Notes under the pieces: generated by a model | Seen by the model: only the letters and a program-made list of their open reading frames with translations | What the model was told of the DNA's origin: nothing | Database searches by the model: none | Made by a program: the position numbers and the translations under genes | NCBI RefSeq assembly: GCF_016904885.1 | Contig: NZ_JADWYI010000001.1 | Span: forward strand, 1,178,001 to 1,242,000 | Source: Archangium primigenium | Lineage (GTDB): Bacteria; Myxococcota; Myxococcia; Myxococcales; Myxococcaceae | DNA length: 64,000 bases | Reading direction: 5' to 3' | Shown: positions 42,191-50,955 of the stretch, piece after piece | Layout: each line of letters starts with the position of its first letter | Position numbering within the stretch: position 1 is the first letter of the stretch

Positions 42191-42919
42191 ATGTCCCGAC
42201 TGGAGACCGCCATGCTGTCCATCCGCCGCGCCCTGCTGCCGCTGTCCACCGCCGCGCTCGTGGGGCTGTCCGCCTGCGCGCACGCCCCCGCGCCCGACGC
42301 CGCGTCCGCGCACCACCACCGGGAGCACGTCTCGCCGACGATGCCGCACCGCTTCGAGAACGCCGAGGAGTGGGCGAAGCGCTTCGAGGAGCCCGGGCGG
42401 GACGCATGGCAGAAGCCCGACGAGGTGGTGCGGGCGCTGGGCCTGGCGGCGGACGCGAAGGTGGCGGACATCGGCTCGGGGACGGGCTACTTCGCGGTGC
42501 GGCTGGCGCGCGCGGTGCCCCAGGGACGCGTGTATGGCGTGGACGTCGAGCCCGACATGACGCGCTATCTCGGGGAGCGCGCCCGGAAGGAGGGGCTCGG
42601 CAACCTGGAGGCGGTGCAGGCCACGCCGGACGACCCGAAGCTGCCCGCGCCCGTGGACCTGGCCCTCATCGTGGACACGTACCACCACGTGGGCGAGCGC
42701 GTGGCCTGGCTCCAGAAGCTGGGGGGCTCGCTCACGCCGGGCGGGCGGGTGGCCATCGTGGACTTCCGACCCGATTCGCCCAAGGGTCCGCCGGCGAAGC
42801 ACAAGCTGTCGTCCGCACAGGTGACGGAGGAACTGCGCGCCGCGGGCTATGTGCCGACGCAGTCCTTCGACTTCCTCCCGGACCAGTATTTTCTCGTGTT
42901 CCAGCGCCAGACGCCCTGA
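42191..42919 (+). CDS. Lipoprotein-type SAM methyltransferase
   Basis: A 242-residue class I methyltransferase carrying a lipoprotein signal (VGLSAC, preceded by a hydrophobic helix). The SAM site shows VADIGSGTGYFAVRLA, a second Asp in GVDVEPDM and a central DTYHHV. Methyltransferases with lipoprotein signals are unusual because SAM is cytoplasmic; it may act on membrane lipids while facing the cytoplasm, or the signal may be a plain anchor. Start at 42191; 42212 is possible. 29 bases after the LVIVD gene. Confidence 0.86.
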   Translation: MSRLETAMLSIRRALLPLSTAALVGLSACAHAPAPDAASAHHHREHVSPTMPHRFENAEEWAKRFEEPGRDAWQKPDEVVRALGLAADAKVADIGSGTGYFAVRLARAVPQGRVYGVDVEPDMTRYLGERARKEGLGNLEAVQATPDDPKLPAPVDLALIVDTYHHVGERVAWLQKLGGSLTPGGRVAIVDFRPDSPKGPPAKHKLSSAQVTEELRAAGYVPTQSFDFLPDQYFLVFQRQTP

Positions 42920-43046
42920 CCGGGGTGTGTCTGGGTTGAGCGCGTAGCCGCTCGGGCCACGTGCCTGGAAGCGGGTGTTGTCGTCACGTCGACATTCGAG
43001 GGGGCGTGGGTGCTTCCGCTCCTCGGAACGCGGCGTGAGCGGGGCT

Positions 43047-43062
43047 TGGTATGGGTCGTGCA
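43047..43062 (+). promoter_or_regulatory. Weak sigma-54-like promoter
   Basis: TGGTATG, four bases, GTGCA keeps the invariant GG-N10-GC spacing of sigma-54 promoters. The next start codon is 33 bases further on. Two of seven -24 bases differ from consensus. Confidence 0.3.
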
Positions 43063-43094
43063 ATTCCTGAAAGAACCCCCATCAGGAGAAACCC

Positions 43095-44423
43095 ATGAAG
43101 ACCCCCGCTTGGATGTTGATGCCCGCCCTGTTGGGCCTCGCCTGTGGTCAGCCCGCGCCGGAAGTGCCCGCCCCCGACGAGGTCGCGTCCGCGTCCGCCG
43201 CCGTGGCCTCGGCCGTCTTCTCGGGCACGGTGCTCGACAACCGCGGCGTCCCCGTGGCCAACGCACGCGTGACCATCAACAACATCCTGCGTCTCACGAA
43301 CAGCGCGGGCGCGTACTCCGTCTCCGTGGCGGAATCCAAGACAGGCTATGTGCTCGACATCCGCAAGGATGGGTATTCCCCGGTGAATGAGCTCAAGACC
43401 GAGGGGCTGCTCAATCAGAAGCATGTGCTCGCGCTCGGCTACACCGCGAAGTTCGATCCCCAGCGCGAGACGACCCTGCGCGACCCCACCCGGAACATCA
43501 CCGTGAAGATTCCCGTGGGCAGCCTGGTGACGGCCTCGGGCGTGGCCGCGACGGGCTCGGTGACCTTCACCATCGTCGGACATGGGCCGCGCGACATGCC
43601 GGGAGACTGGACGGCGCGCAACGCCGCCGGAACCCCGGTGGCGCTCGAGACCGTGGGCGCGGTGACGCTGGCGGCCACGGATGCCGCGGGCAACTCGTTG
43701 ACGCTGGCGGTGGGCAAGGTGCTGGACGTGCAGCTCCCGGTGCCGACGGAGCTGGGGGGGCGGATGCCCGCGTGCGTGCTCAACGCCACGTGCCGCACCA
43801 CGGTCTGGCGCTTCGAGCCGAAGACGGGCCAGTGGAGCGAGCCGGGTCAGGCGGTCGCGTCGGCGCAATTCAACACCACGGGCTCGTCCCTGAAGATCGT
43901 GGGCATCCGCAAGAGCACCATCGATCCGGCGGACGGTCTGGGCACGTGGAACGCGGACATCGAGCACCGCAACCCCGCGTGCACCATCATCGAGTTCGTC
44001 AACGTGCCGCTGGATTGCTACAACCCGCCGCCCGCCGCGAGCGTGGAGCCGGGCCTCGAGATGGGCTTCGAGCAGATGACGTCGGGCAACGTGCCCTTCG
44101 GCAAGAGCGCGACGGTGCGCTCCAGCGCGGCGTTCACCGTGCTCTACAACCTGCGCGGCAACACGCCGCTGGACCTGTCCGTGGAGTTCCCGCCGGGCGC
44201 GCCGGCCTGGTGCGCGGGCAACCTGTCGCTCACGTCCACGCCGGGGGCGATCGCGCCCTATCCCCAGTTCTGGAGCACGGGCGGGCGCACGCGCTTCAAC
44301 TCGGGCACGCTCAGCTTCGTGGGCTACCCGAAGAACTCGCTGGGCGCGAACATCACCTTCGCGGACGTGGCCACGGGTGACCATCCCTGCGGCTCGCACG
44401 TCTTCGTCCAGACGCACCCGTAG
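43095..44423 (+). CDS. Carboxypeptidase-regulatory-like lipoprotein
   Basis: A 442-residue predicted lipoprotein (LLGLAC). Residues about 40-100 form a carboxypeptidase-regulatory-like (CarboxypepD_reg) domain: FSGTVLDNRGVPVANARVTINN and YVLDIRKDGYSPV. The rest is predicted all-beta, with regions reminiscent of DUF-type beta domains (NITVKIPVGSLVT is common in ZU5-like domains), and eight or so Cys. Function unknown; probably cell-surface. AGGAGA precedes the ATG. Confidence 0.82.
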   Translation: MKTPAWMLMPALLGLACGQPAPEVPAPDEVASASAAVASAVFSGTVLDNRGVPVANARVTINNILRLTNSAGAYSVSVAESKTGYVLDIRKDGYSPVNELKTEGLLNQKHVLALGYTAKFDPQRETTLRDPTRNITVKIPVGSLVTASGVAATGSVTFTIVGHGPRDMPGDWTARNAAGTPVALETVGAVTLAATDAAGNSLTLAVGKVLDVQLPVPTELGGRMPACVLNATCRTTVWRFEPKTGQWSEPGQAVASAQFNTTGSSLKIVGIRKSTIDPADGLGTWNADIEHRNPACTIIEFVNVPLDCYNPPPAASVEPGLEMGFEQMTSGNVPFGKSATVRSSAAFTVLYNLRGNTPLDLSVEFPPGAPAWCAGNLSLTSTPGAIAPYPQFWSTGGRTRFNSGTLSFVGYPKNSLGANITFADVATGDHPCGSHVFVQTHP

Positions 44424-44445
44424 GCGGGGGGCTCGGTCAGGGGGG

Positions 44446-44474
44446 CGCGCGTCCGCCGATTGCCGGGACGCGCG
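44446..44474. terminator. GC hairpin after 43095-44423 gene
   Basis: A perfect 9-base stem, CGCGCGTCC with GGACGCGCG, and an 11-base loop, 22 bases after the stop. There is no T tract, so termination is only likely. Confidence 0.4.
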
Positions 44475-44577
44475 TGGCATGAGGAGGGCTTCCGACCTGT
44501 CGCTCTGACGGGTGCAACCTTCTCTCCCTGTCATTCGAGGGCGACGATTTGTACGATGTCGTGTCCCGAGGAGCGCT

Positions 44578-46245
44578 GTGTCCACCCGTCTTGATGGCTC
44601 GCGTACGCCCAGCGCCCAGCTGAGTTCCTTTCTGGGCGGCTGGTTTCTTCTTGTCCTGGTGCTGCAGTCGGCCTGCGCCACGGGGGCCGCCCATCGCGGT
44701 CGTCCCATGGCGACTCGTCACGATTCACCCGCACTTGCCTTGGTGCCAGCGGCGGAGCCCGGTCTCGAGTCCGCCGCCGTATATGTCGTGGACGTCATGG
44801 ATCCTGGCGCCGCCGCCACCCGGCCCCTGCCCATCTCCATCGCCGAGTTCCAGCAAGCCTTCCAGCGTCTGGCTCGGGACGTGCGGGTGGGCGCGGAGAC
44901 GCCACGTCAGGCCGCCCACGCATTGCTGAAGCTCATGCCCACGCGGTCAGACATTCCGCGCGTGGCCGTGACGGGCTACTGGACGCTGGAGCACCACCGA
45001 GGTGAAGCCCTCACCTGGATATCCGAGCGTCAGGAGGGTCCCGTTACCCTCACCCCACACGCCGAAGACGCCCTGAAAGAGAAGTACCTCACCTGGTGTG
45101 CGCGACGGGGCGGCGGCGACTGCTTGGGCTTGTTGGACGATGGGATTTCCCTCCGCGCGGATGACCGGCGCGCGTTCGCTCTGGCGCTGGCTTTGGGTTC
45201 GGTGCTCGATGAGACCCGCCAAGCCCTCCAGCGCGAACTGCTGGAGGTGCGAGCCCTCCTCGGCATGGTCATCTGGACGGTGGCCCTCTATTGCATGATG
45301 TGGGTGGTGCCCGAGCCAACGACCAAGGCCGTTGCCGCCGGGATGACGCTACTCCTGGTGGGTTACCTGGGCCTCACCACGGTGTACGGGTTGATGGATG
45401 GATGGGCCCGCATGGCGGATACGGCGCATCACGCCACCACCTTCGAGGAGCTGCGCGCGGCGGGTGATGAATTCGGTCAGGTGCTGGGCGAGGACGCCGC
45501 GCGGGCCATGATTCTCGCGGTGGCGGCGCTCAGTGGTCACACGCTGGGTCAGGTGTTCTCGCGGGTGAAGTCGCTTCCAGCCATCAACCTCGCGGGCACG
45601 CGGTTCGAAGCGCAGGGCGGCGCCGCTGCCTTGGGACGCCTGGAGGCCACGGAGGCGTCGCTCTCTTCGGCAGAGGCCCTGGCCAAGGCCGTAGCGGTTG
45701 TGGAGGGGGTGGCCACCTCCCCCCAGGGCCCCATGGCCGTGGTGATGTTCAAGAGGAAGATGGGCGGTGGATCGGAGACGGTTCCAGGCGGCCGGGGTGC
45801 CGAGACCGTCATCCGCCACCGAGGTGGCAACCGGCAGGTGACGCTCGGGGACGGTCAGCGCTGGCACTTGCCGCGCGGCAAGTCGGTCGTGGACATTCCC
45901 ACCGAGGACAAGGTGGGCGACATTCTCCAGGAGGCTGTCACCCAGGCGGCCCAGAAATGGAGACCCGACAAGCTCACTCCGAACGAAAAAGACGCCATCG
46001 CCCGGGCCATGAAGAAGGGCGAGGCCTGGCTGGCGCGGCTACTGGAGCGCGAGGCGCGGGGACGCTTCGTGGAAGACGAAGTCGGCAAGCAGTTCAAGCA
46101 TCTCTACAACTTCAGCCGAAACAAGGGCGTCGATGTGGAAGTCCCAGGGGGCTTCAAGTACGAGATTCTCACCGGCACGGACTCGAACCTGGCGCGGCAT
46201 GGGCGGCGCATGGCGGGCGAGTTCTTCCGGATGCTCACGTTCTGA
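44578..46245 (+). CDS. SitA-like lipoprotein polymorphic toxin
   Basis: A 555-residue lipoprotein (lipobox LQSAC, Cys33) matching in my reading the SitA5-type polymorphic toxins of myxobacteria. These are swarming-inhibition lipoproteins passed between cells by TraA/B outer-membrane exchange. The shared part (about 60-330) includes LESAAVYVVDVMDPGAA, PLPISIAEFQQAFQRLARD and two hydrophobic helices (ALLGMVIWTVALYCMMWV; MTLLLVGYLGLTTVYG). The variable C-terminal 110 residues, ending FKYEILTGTDSNLARHGRRM and EFFRMLTF, resemble nuclease-type toxin tips. GTG start with GAGGAG four bases upstream. Followed 11 bases later by an immunity candidate. Family identity is by recall, not search. Confidence 0.75.
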   Translation: MSTRLDGSRTPSAQLSSFLGGWFLLVLVLQSACATGAAHRGRPMATRHDSPALALVPAAEPGLESAAVYVVDVMDPGAAATRPLPISIAEFQQAFQRLARDVRVGAETPRQAAHALLKLMPTRSDIPRVAVTGYWTLEHHRGEALTWISERQEGPVTLTPHAEDALKEKYLTWCARRGGGDCLGLLDDGISLRADDRRAFALALALGSVLDETRQALQRELLEVRALLGMVIWTVALYCMMWVVPEPTTKAVAAGMTLLLVGYLGLTTVYGLMDGWARMADTAHHATTFEELRAAGDEFGQVLGEDAARAMILAVAALSGHTLGQVFSRVKSLPAINLAGTRFEAQGGAAALGRLEATEASLSSAEALAKAVAVVEGVATSPQGPMAVVMFKRKMGGGSETVPGGRGAETVIRHRGGNRQVTLGDGQRWHLPRGKSVVDIPTEDKVGDILQEAVTQAAQKWRPDKLTPNEKDAIARAMKKGEAWLARLLEREARGRFVEDEVGKQFKHLYNFSRNKGVDVEVPGGFKYEILTGTDSNLARHGRRMAGEFFRMLTF

Positions 46246-46256
46246 GGGACGGGCGG

Positions 46257-46883
46257 ATGCTCTACGACAAGGTCTTCTACGAGGACCAGGAAATTGAAAA
46301 CGAGCGACTGGAGCTGACCGACAAGGGAGCGCTCTACTTCCTCGGAGCCAATGTCACCTTCAAGAAGTGCACGCTGGTCCTCAAGGTCTCGGCCAGAAAT
46401 CTACTGATCGATGAAGGCACGCGGTTCATCGACTGCACCTTCGAGGTGAAACAGGAACTGAAGAACCACCAGCAGTGGGTGTTCGCCTCATTGAAGGGAT
46501 GTCGATTCAAGGGTCGCCTGTCGGGCTGTGACTTCGGGTACTGGCCTGATTACTCAGACAGGGCGGAGCACGGTTCCATTGAAGACTGCGACTTCACCGA
46601 GGCCCGGCTGGATGGGTGTCGATTTCACGGCGGCCATACCGACACCCTGCGCTTGCCCAGGTGGCCCTGCTTCACCTTCCTGGACCCCGTGGGTCGAGCC
46701 CTTGAACTCCGCGGCGTCAAATGGCCGGGAAGCTTTGGCGAGATCGTCGTGGACAACCTGCACACCCACCCGTCATCCACCCAGGCCTTGACCTACGACG
46801 CTTCGGCCGCGGCCAGGCGTTTCGAGACCACGCCGGAGGAACTTCGGGCCGTCATCGAGAAGTTCGACTGCATCGTCTCCTGA
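46257..46883 (+). CDS. Pentapeptide-like immunity protein candidate
   Basis: A 208-residue protein with repeated Cys/Phe five-residue turns (FKKCTL, FIDCTFE, LKGCRFKG, LSGCDFGY, IEDCDFTE, LDGCRFHG), the pattern of a pentapeptide-repeat beta-helix, followed by a short C-terminal helix. Its codon use appears less GC-rich than the neighbours. It starts 11 bases after the SitA-like toxin stop and runs in the same direction, so it probably neutralises that toxin, perhaps by mimicking nucleic acid as other pentapeptide proteins do. The function is inferred from position. Confidence 0.72.
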   Translation: MLYDKVFYEDQEIENERLELTDKGALYFLGANVTFKKCTLVLKVSARNLLIDEGTRFIDCTFEVKQELKNHQQWVFASLKGCRFKGRLSGCDFGYWPDYSDRAEHGSIEDCDFTEARLDGCRFHGGHTDTLRLPRWPCFTFLDPVGRALELRGVKWPGSFGEIVVDNLHTHPSSTQALTYDASAAARRFETTPEELRAVIEKFDCIVS

Positions 46884-46920
46884 CGGTTTTGGAGTGCTCG
46901 CGCGAGCTTCCCGCCGCCCT

Positions 46921-47673
46921 TCACCGCGCCGAGTAGCCCCCGTCGATCACGTGCACGCCGCCGGTGATGAAGGCGGCGCGCTCGGACAGCAGGAAGGCGG
47001 CGAACTCCGCCACCTCGTGGGGCTGGCCCAGGCGGCCCATGGGGTGCAGCGCGGCCAGGGCCTCGCGCTCCTCCGGCGGGCTGGCGAGGAGGTCCGGCGT
47101 GGCGATGAAGCCCGGCGCGAGGGCGTTCACCCGGATGCCCCGCGTCGCGTACTCGAGCGCCGCCGCGCGGGTGAGCCCCACGATGCCGTGCTTGGCCGCG
47201 ACGTAGGCGGGCTCGCCCTCCACGCCGACGATGCCCGCCGCCGACGTCATGTTGACGATGGCGCCCCCGCCCGAGGCCAGCAGCGCGGGCAGCTCGTGGC
47301 GCAGGCCGTGGAAGACGCCATCCAGGTTCGTGGCGAGCACCCGGCGCCACTCCTCCACGGAATACTCCCCGGTGTTCACGCCGCGCTCGCCCGTGAAGCC
47401 CGCGTTGTTCACGGCCAGGTGCAGCGCGCCGAAGTGGGCGCACGTGCGGGCCACGGCCTGCTCCATCGCGCGGGCGTCGGAGACATCCGCCGTCACCGAG
47501 AGGGTGCTGCCGCCCGTGGGGTCGTACCGCGCGGCCACCGCCTGGACGCGCTCGGCCCGGTTGTCCACGAGCGCCACACGCGCGCCGCCCGCGAGCAGTC
47601 GCCGCGCGATCGCCTCGCCCAGGCCCGAGCCGGCCCCCGTGACGAGCGCCACCCGGCCCGCGAAGTCGTTCAC
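46921..47673 (-). CDS. Short-chain dehydrogenase/reductase
   Basis: A 250-residue classical SDR. NAD(P) fingerprint VTGAGSGLGEAIA, NNAG stabilising motif (VNNAGFTG), catalytic Ser in VNMTSAAGIVG and Tyr/Lys in PAYVAAKHG, plus APGFIATP. Typical of 3-hydroxyacyl or glucose/gluconate-type dehydrogenases; substrate unknown. The GTG start overlaps the stop of the upstream SEC-C gene by four bases (GTGA). Confidence 0.93.
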   Translation of the reverse strand: MNDFAGRVALVTGAGSGLGEAIARRLLAGGARVALVDNRAERVQAVAARYDPTGGSTLSVTADVSDARAMEQAVARTCAHFGALHLAVNNAGFTGERGVNTGEYSVEEWRRVLATNLDGVFHGLRHELPALLASGGGAIVNMTSAAGIVGVEGEPAYVAAKHGIVGLTRAAALEYATRGIRVNALAPGFIATPDLLASPPEEREALAALHPMGRLGQPHEVAEFAAFLLSERAAFITGGVHVIDGGYSAR

Positions 47674-48953
47674 GGGGCCGGGGTCTGGGCGATGGGGTGC
47701 GCGCGCAGCCAGGCCTGGGCGCGCTGGATGCGCTCGACGGAGGCGGGCAGCTTCATGTCCGCGAGCAGCGCGCGGTAGGGCTCCAGGTCGTCCGCCGTCC
47801 ACTCGCTCTTGGCCTCGAGGTCCGCGCGCACCACCTGCTCCTCGGCCGAGCGGGCTTCGGGCTCGCCGCGTGCGGTGAGCACGGCGGCGAGCACCATGCG
47901 CACGGGCTCGGCCTGCACGGCCACGGCGGCGTCGGTGAAGAAGCCCCGGGTCGCCTCGTCGAGCGCCGGGTCCTGGGCCCGCGTGCGCAGGCGCTCGAGC
48001 AGGTGCGTCTGGAAGTCCGGGTCGTCCGCCAGCGCCCGCTTCATGGCGCCGAGGAAGCCCGACACGGCGGCGCTCCGGGCGGGGGCGTCCAGGGCGGGGT
48101 CCTTGAGCGCGGTGAGCGGCGCCCAGAGCACGCTGGTGAGCCACACCTGCTCCTCGGGGGCGAGCAGCGAGGGCGTGGTGGGCTGGCGCATGGCCGCCTC
48201 CACGCGCCCGGCGCGCTCCTTGGCCTCCTGGGCGATGCGCTGCGCGAGGCCCGGGTCGCTCTCCACGTACTTCACCAGCGCGTCCATGTCGCCCTCGCCC
48301 GCCTGGCGCAGGGCCTCGCGCGCCTCGTCGGACAGGGCGGCGTCCCCGGTGTCCACGCTCGCCGCGAGCGCCTGGCCGTGCCTGGCCCCCCACTCGCGGA
48401 ACTGGGCGCTGAACACCACGTCCAGCACCGGCCGGTCCTCGGGCCGCACCCGGCCGTCCTTGGGCGTGGAGGCCAGGAGCGCGCCGAGGCACAGCGCCTG
48501 ACGGTCCTCGGCGCTCAACCCCGCGGCGGTGGCGCGCGCGAGCAGGGTGGCGCGCAGCTTGTCCAGGAAGGCGCGCGTGCCCAGCTCGCGCACGGTGGAC
48601 AGCCGCAGCGCGTTGCGCGCCTGGGCGGGGTCGCGCTCCACGGCCTCCTCCATCCGGTCGAGCTGGCGCGACACGTGGGTATGGAAGAGCGCGGCGTCGA
48701 AGCGCAGGCCGGGCACGGGGCCCCACTGGGTGAGCAGGCCGCCCAGGTGCTCCAGCGTGCGCGACACGCCCTCCAGGTCCTCGCCGCGCAGGAGCGCCAT
48801 GGCCTTCTGGAGCTCGTCCGCCAGCGGGTGGCCCGCGCGGGGGGCGGGGGCCGCCGACTCGCGCAGCCGATCCTCCGCCGCGTGGCAGGCCTTGTACTTC
48901 TTTCCACTGCCACACGGGCAGGGCTCGTTGCGTCCGGGCTTCTGGCGGCTCAC
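47670..48953 (-). CDS. SEC-C motif helical protein
   Basis: A 427-residue protein opening with a SEC-C zinc knuckle (CPCGSGKKYKACH, Cys12/Cys14/Cys23/His24). The rest is all-helical, with repeated Ala/Leu helices and charged loops, and resembles no family I know. The GTG at 48953 has GAGGAGG five bases upstream, better spaced than the GTG at 48959. It is coupled to the SDR gene downstream. SEC-C motifs are used for docking to SecB or ribosomes. Confidence 0.82.
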   Translation of the reverse strand: MSRQKPGRNEPCPCGSGKKYKACHAAEDRLRESAAPAPRAGHPLADELQKAMALLRGEDLEGVSRTLEHLGGLLTQWGPVPGLRFDAALFHTHVSRQLDRMEEAVERDPAQARNALRLSTVRELGTRAFLDKLRATLLARATAAGLSAEDRQALCLGALLASTPKDGRVRPEDRPVLDVVFSAQFREWGARHGQALAASVDTGDAALSDEAREALRQAGEGDMDALVKYVESDPGLAQRIAQEAKERAGRVEAAMRQPTTPSLLAPEEQVWLTSVLWAPLTALKDPALDAPARSAAVSGFLGAMKRALADDPDFQTHLLERLRTRAQDPALDEATRGFFTDAAVAVQAEPVRMVLAAVLTARGEPEARSAEEQVVRADLEAKSEWTADDLEPYRALLADMKLPASVERIQRAQAWLRAHPIAQTPAP

Positions 48954-49023
48954 GTCCACCTCCTCGGGGCCCCTCTAGCACGGGGAGCATGCCCCCGGCC
49001 TGGAGGCGCGTTAGGTTGTGCCC

Positions 49024-49617
49024 ATGAAAAGACTTCTCGGTGTGATGTCGCTCCTCGCGGCCGTGGGCGTGGCCCAGGCCCAGTCGCCCAAGCCGCAAGC
49101 CGCGGCGCCCGTGCCCGCCGCCCCGGCCGCCGACGCCTCGGCCCCGAGCGCGGGCGGCCTCACCTGGACGGCGCCCAAGGACTGGGAGGCGCAGCCGGCG
49201 CGGCCCATGCGCGCGGCCACCTACCGCATCGCCCCGGCCAAGGGGGACACGGAGCCGGCGGAGCTGGCCATCTTCTACTTCGGCGCGGGCCAGGGCGGCG
49301 CGGTGGACGCCAACGTGAAGCGCTGGGTGGGCCAGTTCCAGAAGCCGGACGGCACGGCGGTGACGGACAAGGAGGTGCGCACCAAGCAGGAGAAGCTCAA
49401 CGGCCTGGCCGTCACCACCGTGGACGTGAAGGGCACCTACACCGGCGGCGGCCCGATGATGGGCCCCAGCTCGCCCAAGCCCAACGCGCGGCTCTTGGGC
49501 GCCATCGTCGAGGGCCCCGAGGGTCCGCTCTTCTTCAAGCTCACCGGCGGCGAGCGCACCGTGGGCGGCGCGGAGAAGACGTTCCGCAAGCTCGTGGAGT
49601 CGGTGAAGAAGCCGTAG
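49024..49617 (+). CDS. Exported protein, unknown function
   Basis: A 197-residue protein with a signal peptide ending at AQAQS and a Pro/Ala-rich linker. The domain from about 45 (LTWTAPKDWEAQPARPMRAATYRIA, then ELAIFYFGAGQGGAVDAN) is a beta-rich fold seen in some myxobacterial and planctomycete secreted proteins of no known function. Probably periplasmic. Single gene. Confidence 0.78.
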   Translation: MKRLLGVMSLLAAVGVAQAQSPKPQAAAPVPAAPAADASAPSAGGLTWTAPKDWEAQPARPMRAATYRIAPAKGDTEPAELAIFYFGAGQGGAVDANVKRWVGQFQKPDGTAVTDKEVRTKQEKLNGLAVTTVDVKGTYTGGGPMMGPSSPKPNARLLGAIVEGPEGPLFFKLTGGERTVGGAEKTFRKLVESVKKP

Positions 49618-49768
49618 CTGTCCGCCGGTGGACGGGTGGAGCGGGCGGCCGAGCGGGTCGTCCGGCTCCCCGTCCGGAGGCTCCCCGGAGGGTGATGGCC
49701 GCCGCGGCGCGCGGCAAGGAGATTGCTAAGGCATCAGCCCGCTGATGGCTTTCACACCGGGGGTCTCC

Positions 49769-50068
49769 ATGACGCACGACACGGCGCAGTTCCAGATCGA
49801 CACGATGCCCGACATCATCCTCTATCCTCGGGATACGGTGATGCGCGCGCTCGAGGTCATGCACCGCCATGGCGTGTTCCTTCTACCCGTGGTGGACGAG
49901 CGGCAGGGCGAAGTGCTGGGCCACGTGTCGGAGGAGGAGCTGGCGCGGCTGGGCCAGGCCTTCCCCCTGGTCCGCATGACTGAAATTCTGACTGCCCGCG
50001 CGGGGCTCGTTTCGGAAGGAAATGCCGAACACGTGGAGCGGGCGCGGCCCGAGGTCTGGCTGCACTAG
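49769..50068 (+). CDS. Small CBS-domain-like protein
   Basis: A 99-residue protein in which TVMRALEVMHRHGVFLLPVVDERQGEVLGHVSEEELARLG looks like a single CBS motif (shown in pieces: MHRHGVFLLPVVDE, VLGHVSEEEL). CBS domains bind adenosyl nucleotides and normally work in pairs, so it may dimerise. The ATG at 49769 has a GGGGG run about seven bases upstream; 49745 is an alternative. Function unknown. Confidence 0.7.
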   Translation: MTHDTAQFQIDTMPDIILYPRDTVMRALEVMHRHGVFLLPVVDERQGEVLGHVSEEELARLGQAFPLVRMTEILTARAGLVSEGNAEHVERARPEVWLH

Positions 50069-50247
50069 GAATGTGACGGCGAGTCCGGGCCGGGAGAGCG
50101 GGGGGCTCTCTGGTGAACACCGTGTCACCGCCAAATGCCGTCTTCCCGACGGGCTGCCCTCCAGGACACGGCCAGAAGCGGCGGGGCTTGCCAGGGTGTA
50201 AAGGGTCGCTCCCACGCCAACCGGTGGGGGCAGGGAGGTGGTGGGAC

Positions 50248-50934
50248 ATGAAGGCTGTGGCGATCATCCTCGCGGCGGGCGAGGCCAGACACATGGGGCA
50301 TTCCAAGGCACTCGTCGAGCACGAGGGGGGCAAGAGCTTCCTGCAGTCGCTGGCGTCCACGTTCGGCAAGGCGGGCTGCGCGGTGCTGGCGGTGCTGGGC
50401 AAGGACGCGGAGGCGGTGCGCGAGCAGCACCCGGCGGTGCACCTCGTGGAGAACGAGCGCTGGAGCGAGGGGCAGTTCGGCTCGGTGAAGGTGGGCCTGG
50501 ACGCGGCGCTCGAGGAGGGCGCGGACGTGGTGCTGCTGCAGCCGGTGGACATGCCCGCGGTGCGCGCCAGCACGCTCAAGTCCCTGCTCAAGTCCTTTGG
50601 CGAGTCCGTGGAGGGCCTGCGTCCGGAGTTCGAGGGGGCCCTGGGCTACCCGGTGCTCCTGTCGCGCGCGGCGGCCGAGCGGCTGCGCGAGAGCACCTCC
50701 GGAGACAAGCAGCTGGAGGCGGTGCTCCGGGGCCTGTCCCCGCGCCGCATCGCGGTGAAGGATCCAGGCGTCGTGGTGAACATCAACACGCCGGAGACGT
50801 ACGAGCGGCTGTTCGGCTCGGCGCCCAAGCTCGCGCCGCCGCCCAAGCGCCGGGGCAAGAAGGCCGAGGCCGGCACGGCGGCACCCGCCCCGGGCTCCGG
50901 GGAACCAGCGACGGACGGCCTGTCGGGCTCGTGA
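50248..50934 (+). CDS. MocA-like nucleotidyltransferase
   Basis: A 228-residue NTP-transferase with the MobA/MocA signature IILAAGEARHMGHSKALV, a metal-site Asp in LLQPVDMPAV and a GYPVLLSR segment. MocA attaches CMP to molybdopterin cofactor; other members act on different small molecules, and no molybdenum genes are close. The C terminus has a Lys/Pro/Ala-rich tail of about 35 residues. Strong ribosome site GGGAGG before the ATG. Confidence 0.85.
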   Translation: MKAVAIILAAGEARHMGHSKALVEHEGGKSFLQSLASTFGKAGCAVLAVLGKDAEAVREQHPAVHLVENERWSEGQFGSVKVGLDAALEEGADVVLLQPVDMPAVRASTLKSLLKSFGESVEGLRPEFEGALGYPVLLSRAAAERLRESTSGDKQLEAVLRGLSPRRIAVKDPGVVVNINTPETYERLFGSAPKLAPPPKRRGKKAEAGTAAPAPGSGEPATDGLSGS

Positions 50935-50955
50935 GGTGAGCCCGGCCGGGGCCGC

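Noticed and set aside
19771-48953. SEC-C motif proteins (map and 47670) as a linked system
   Set aside because: SEC-C motifs are widespread add-ons and the two genes are 27 kb apart.
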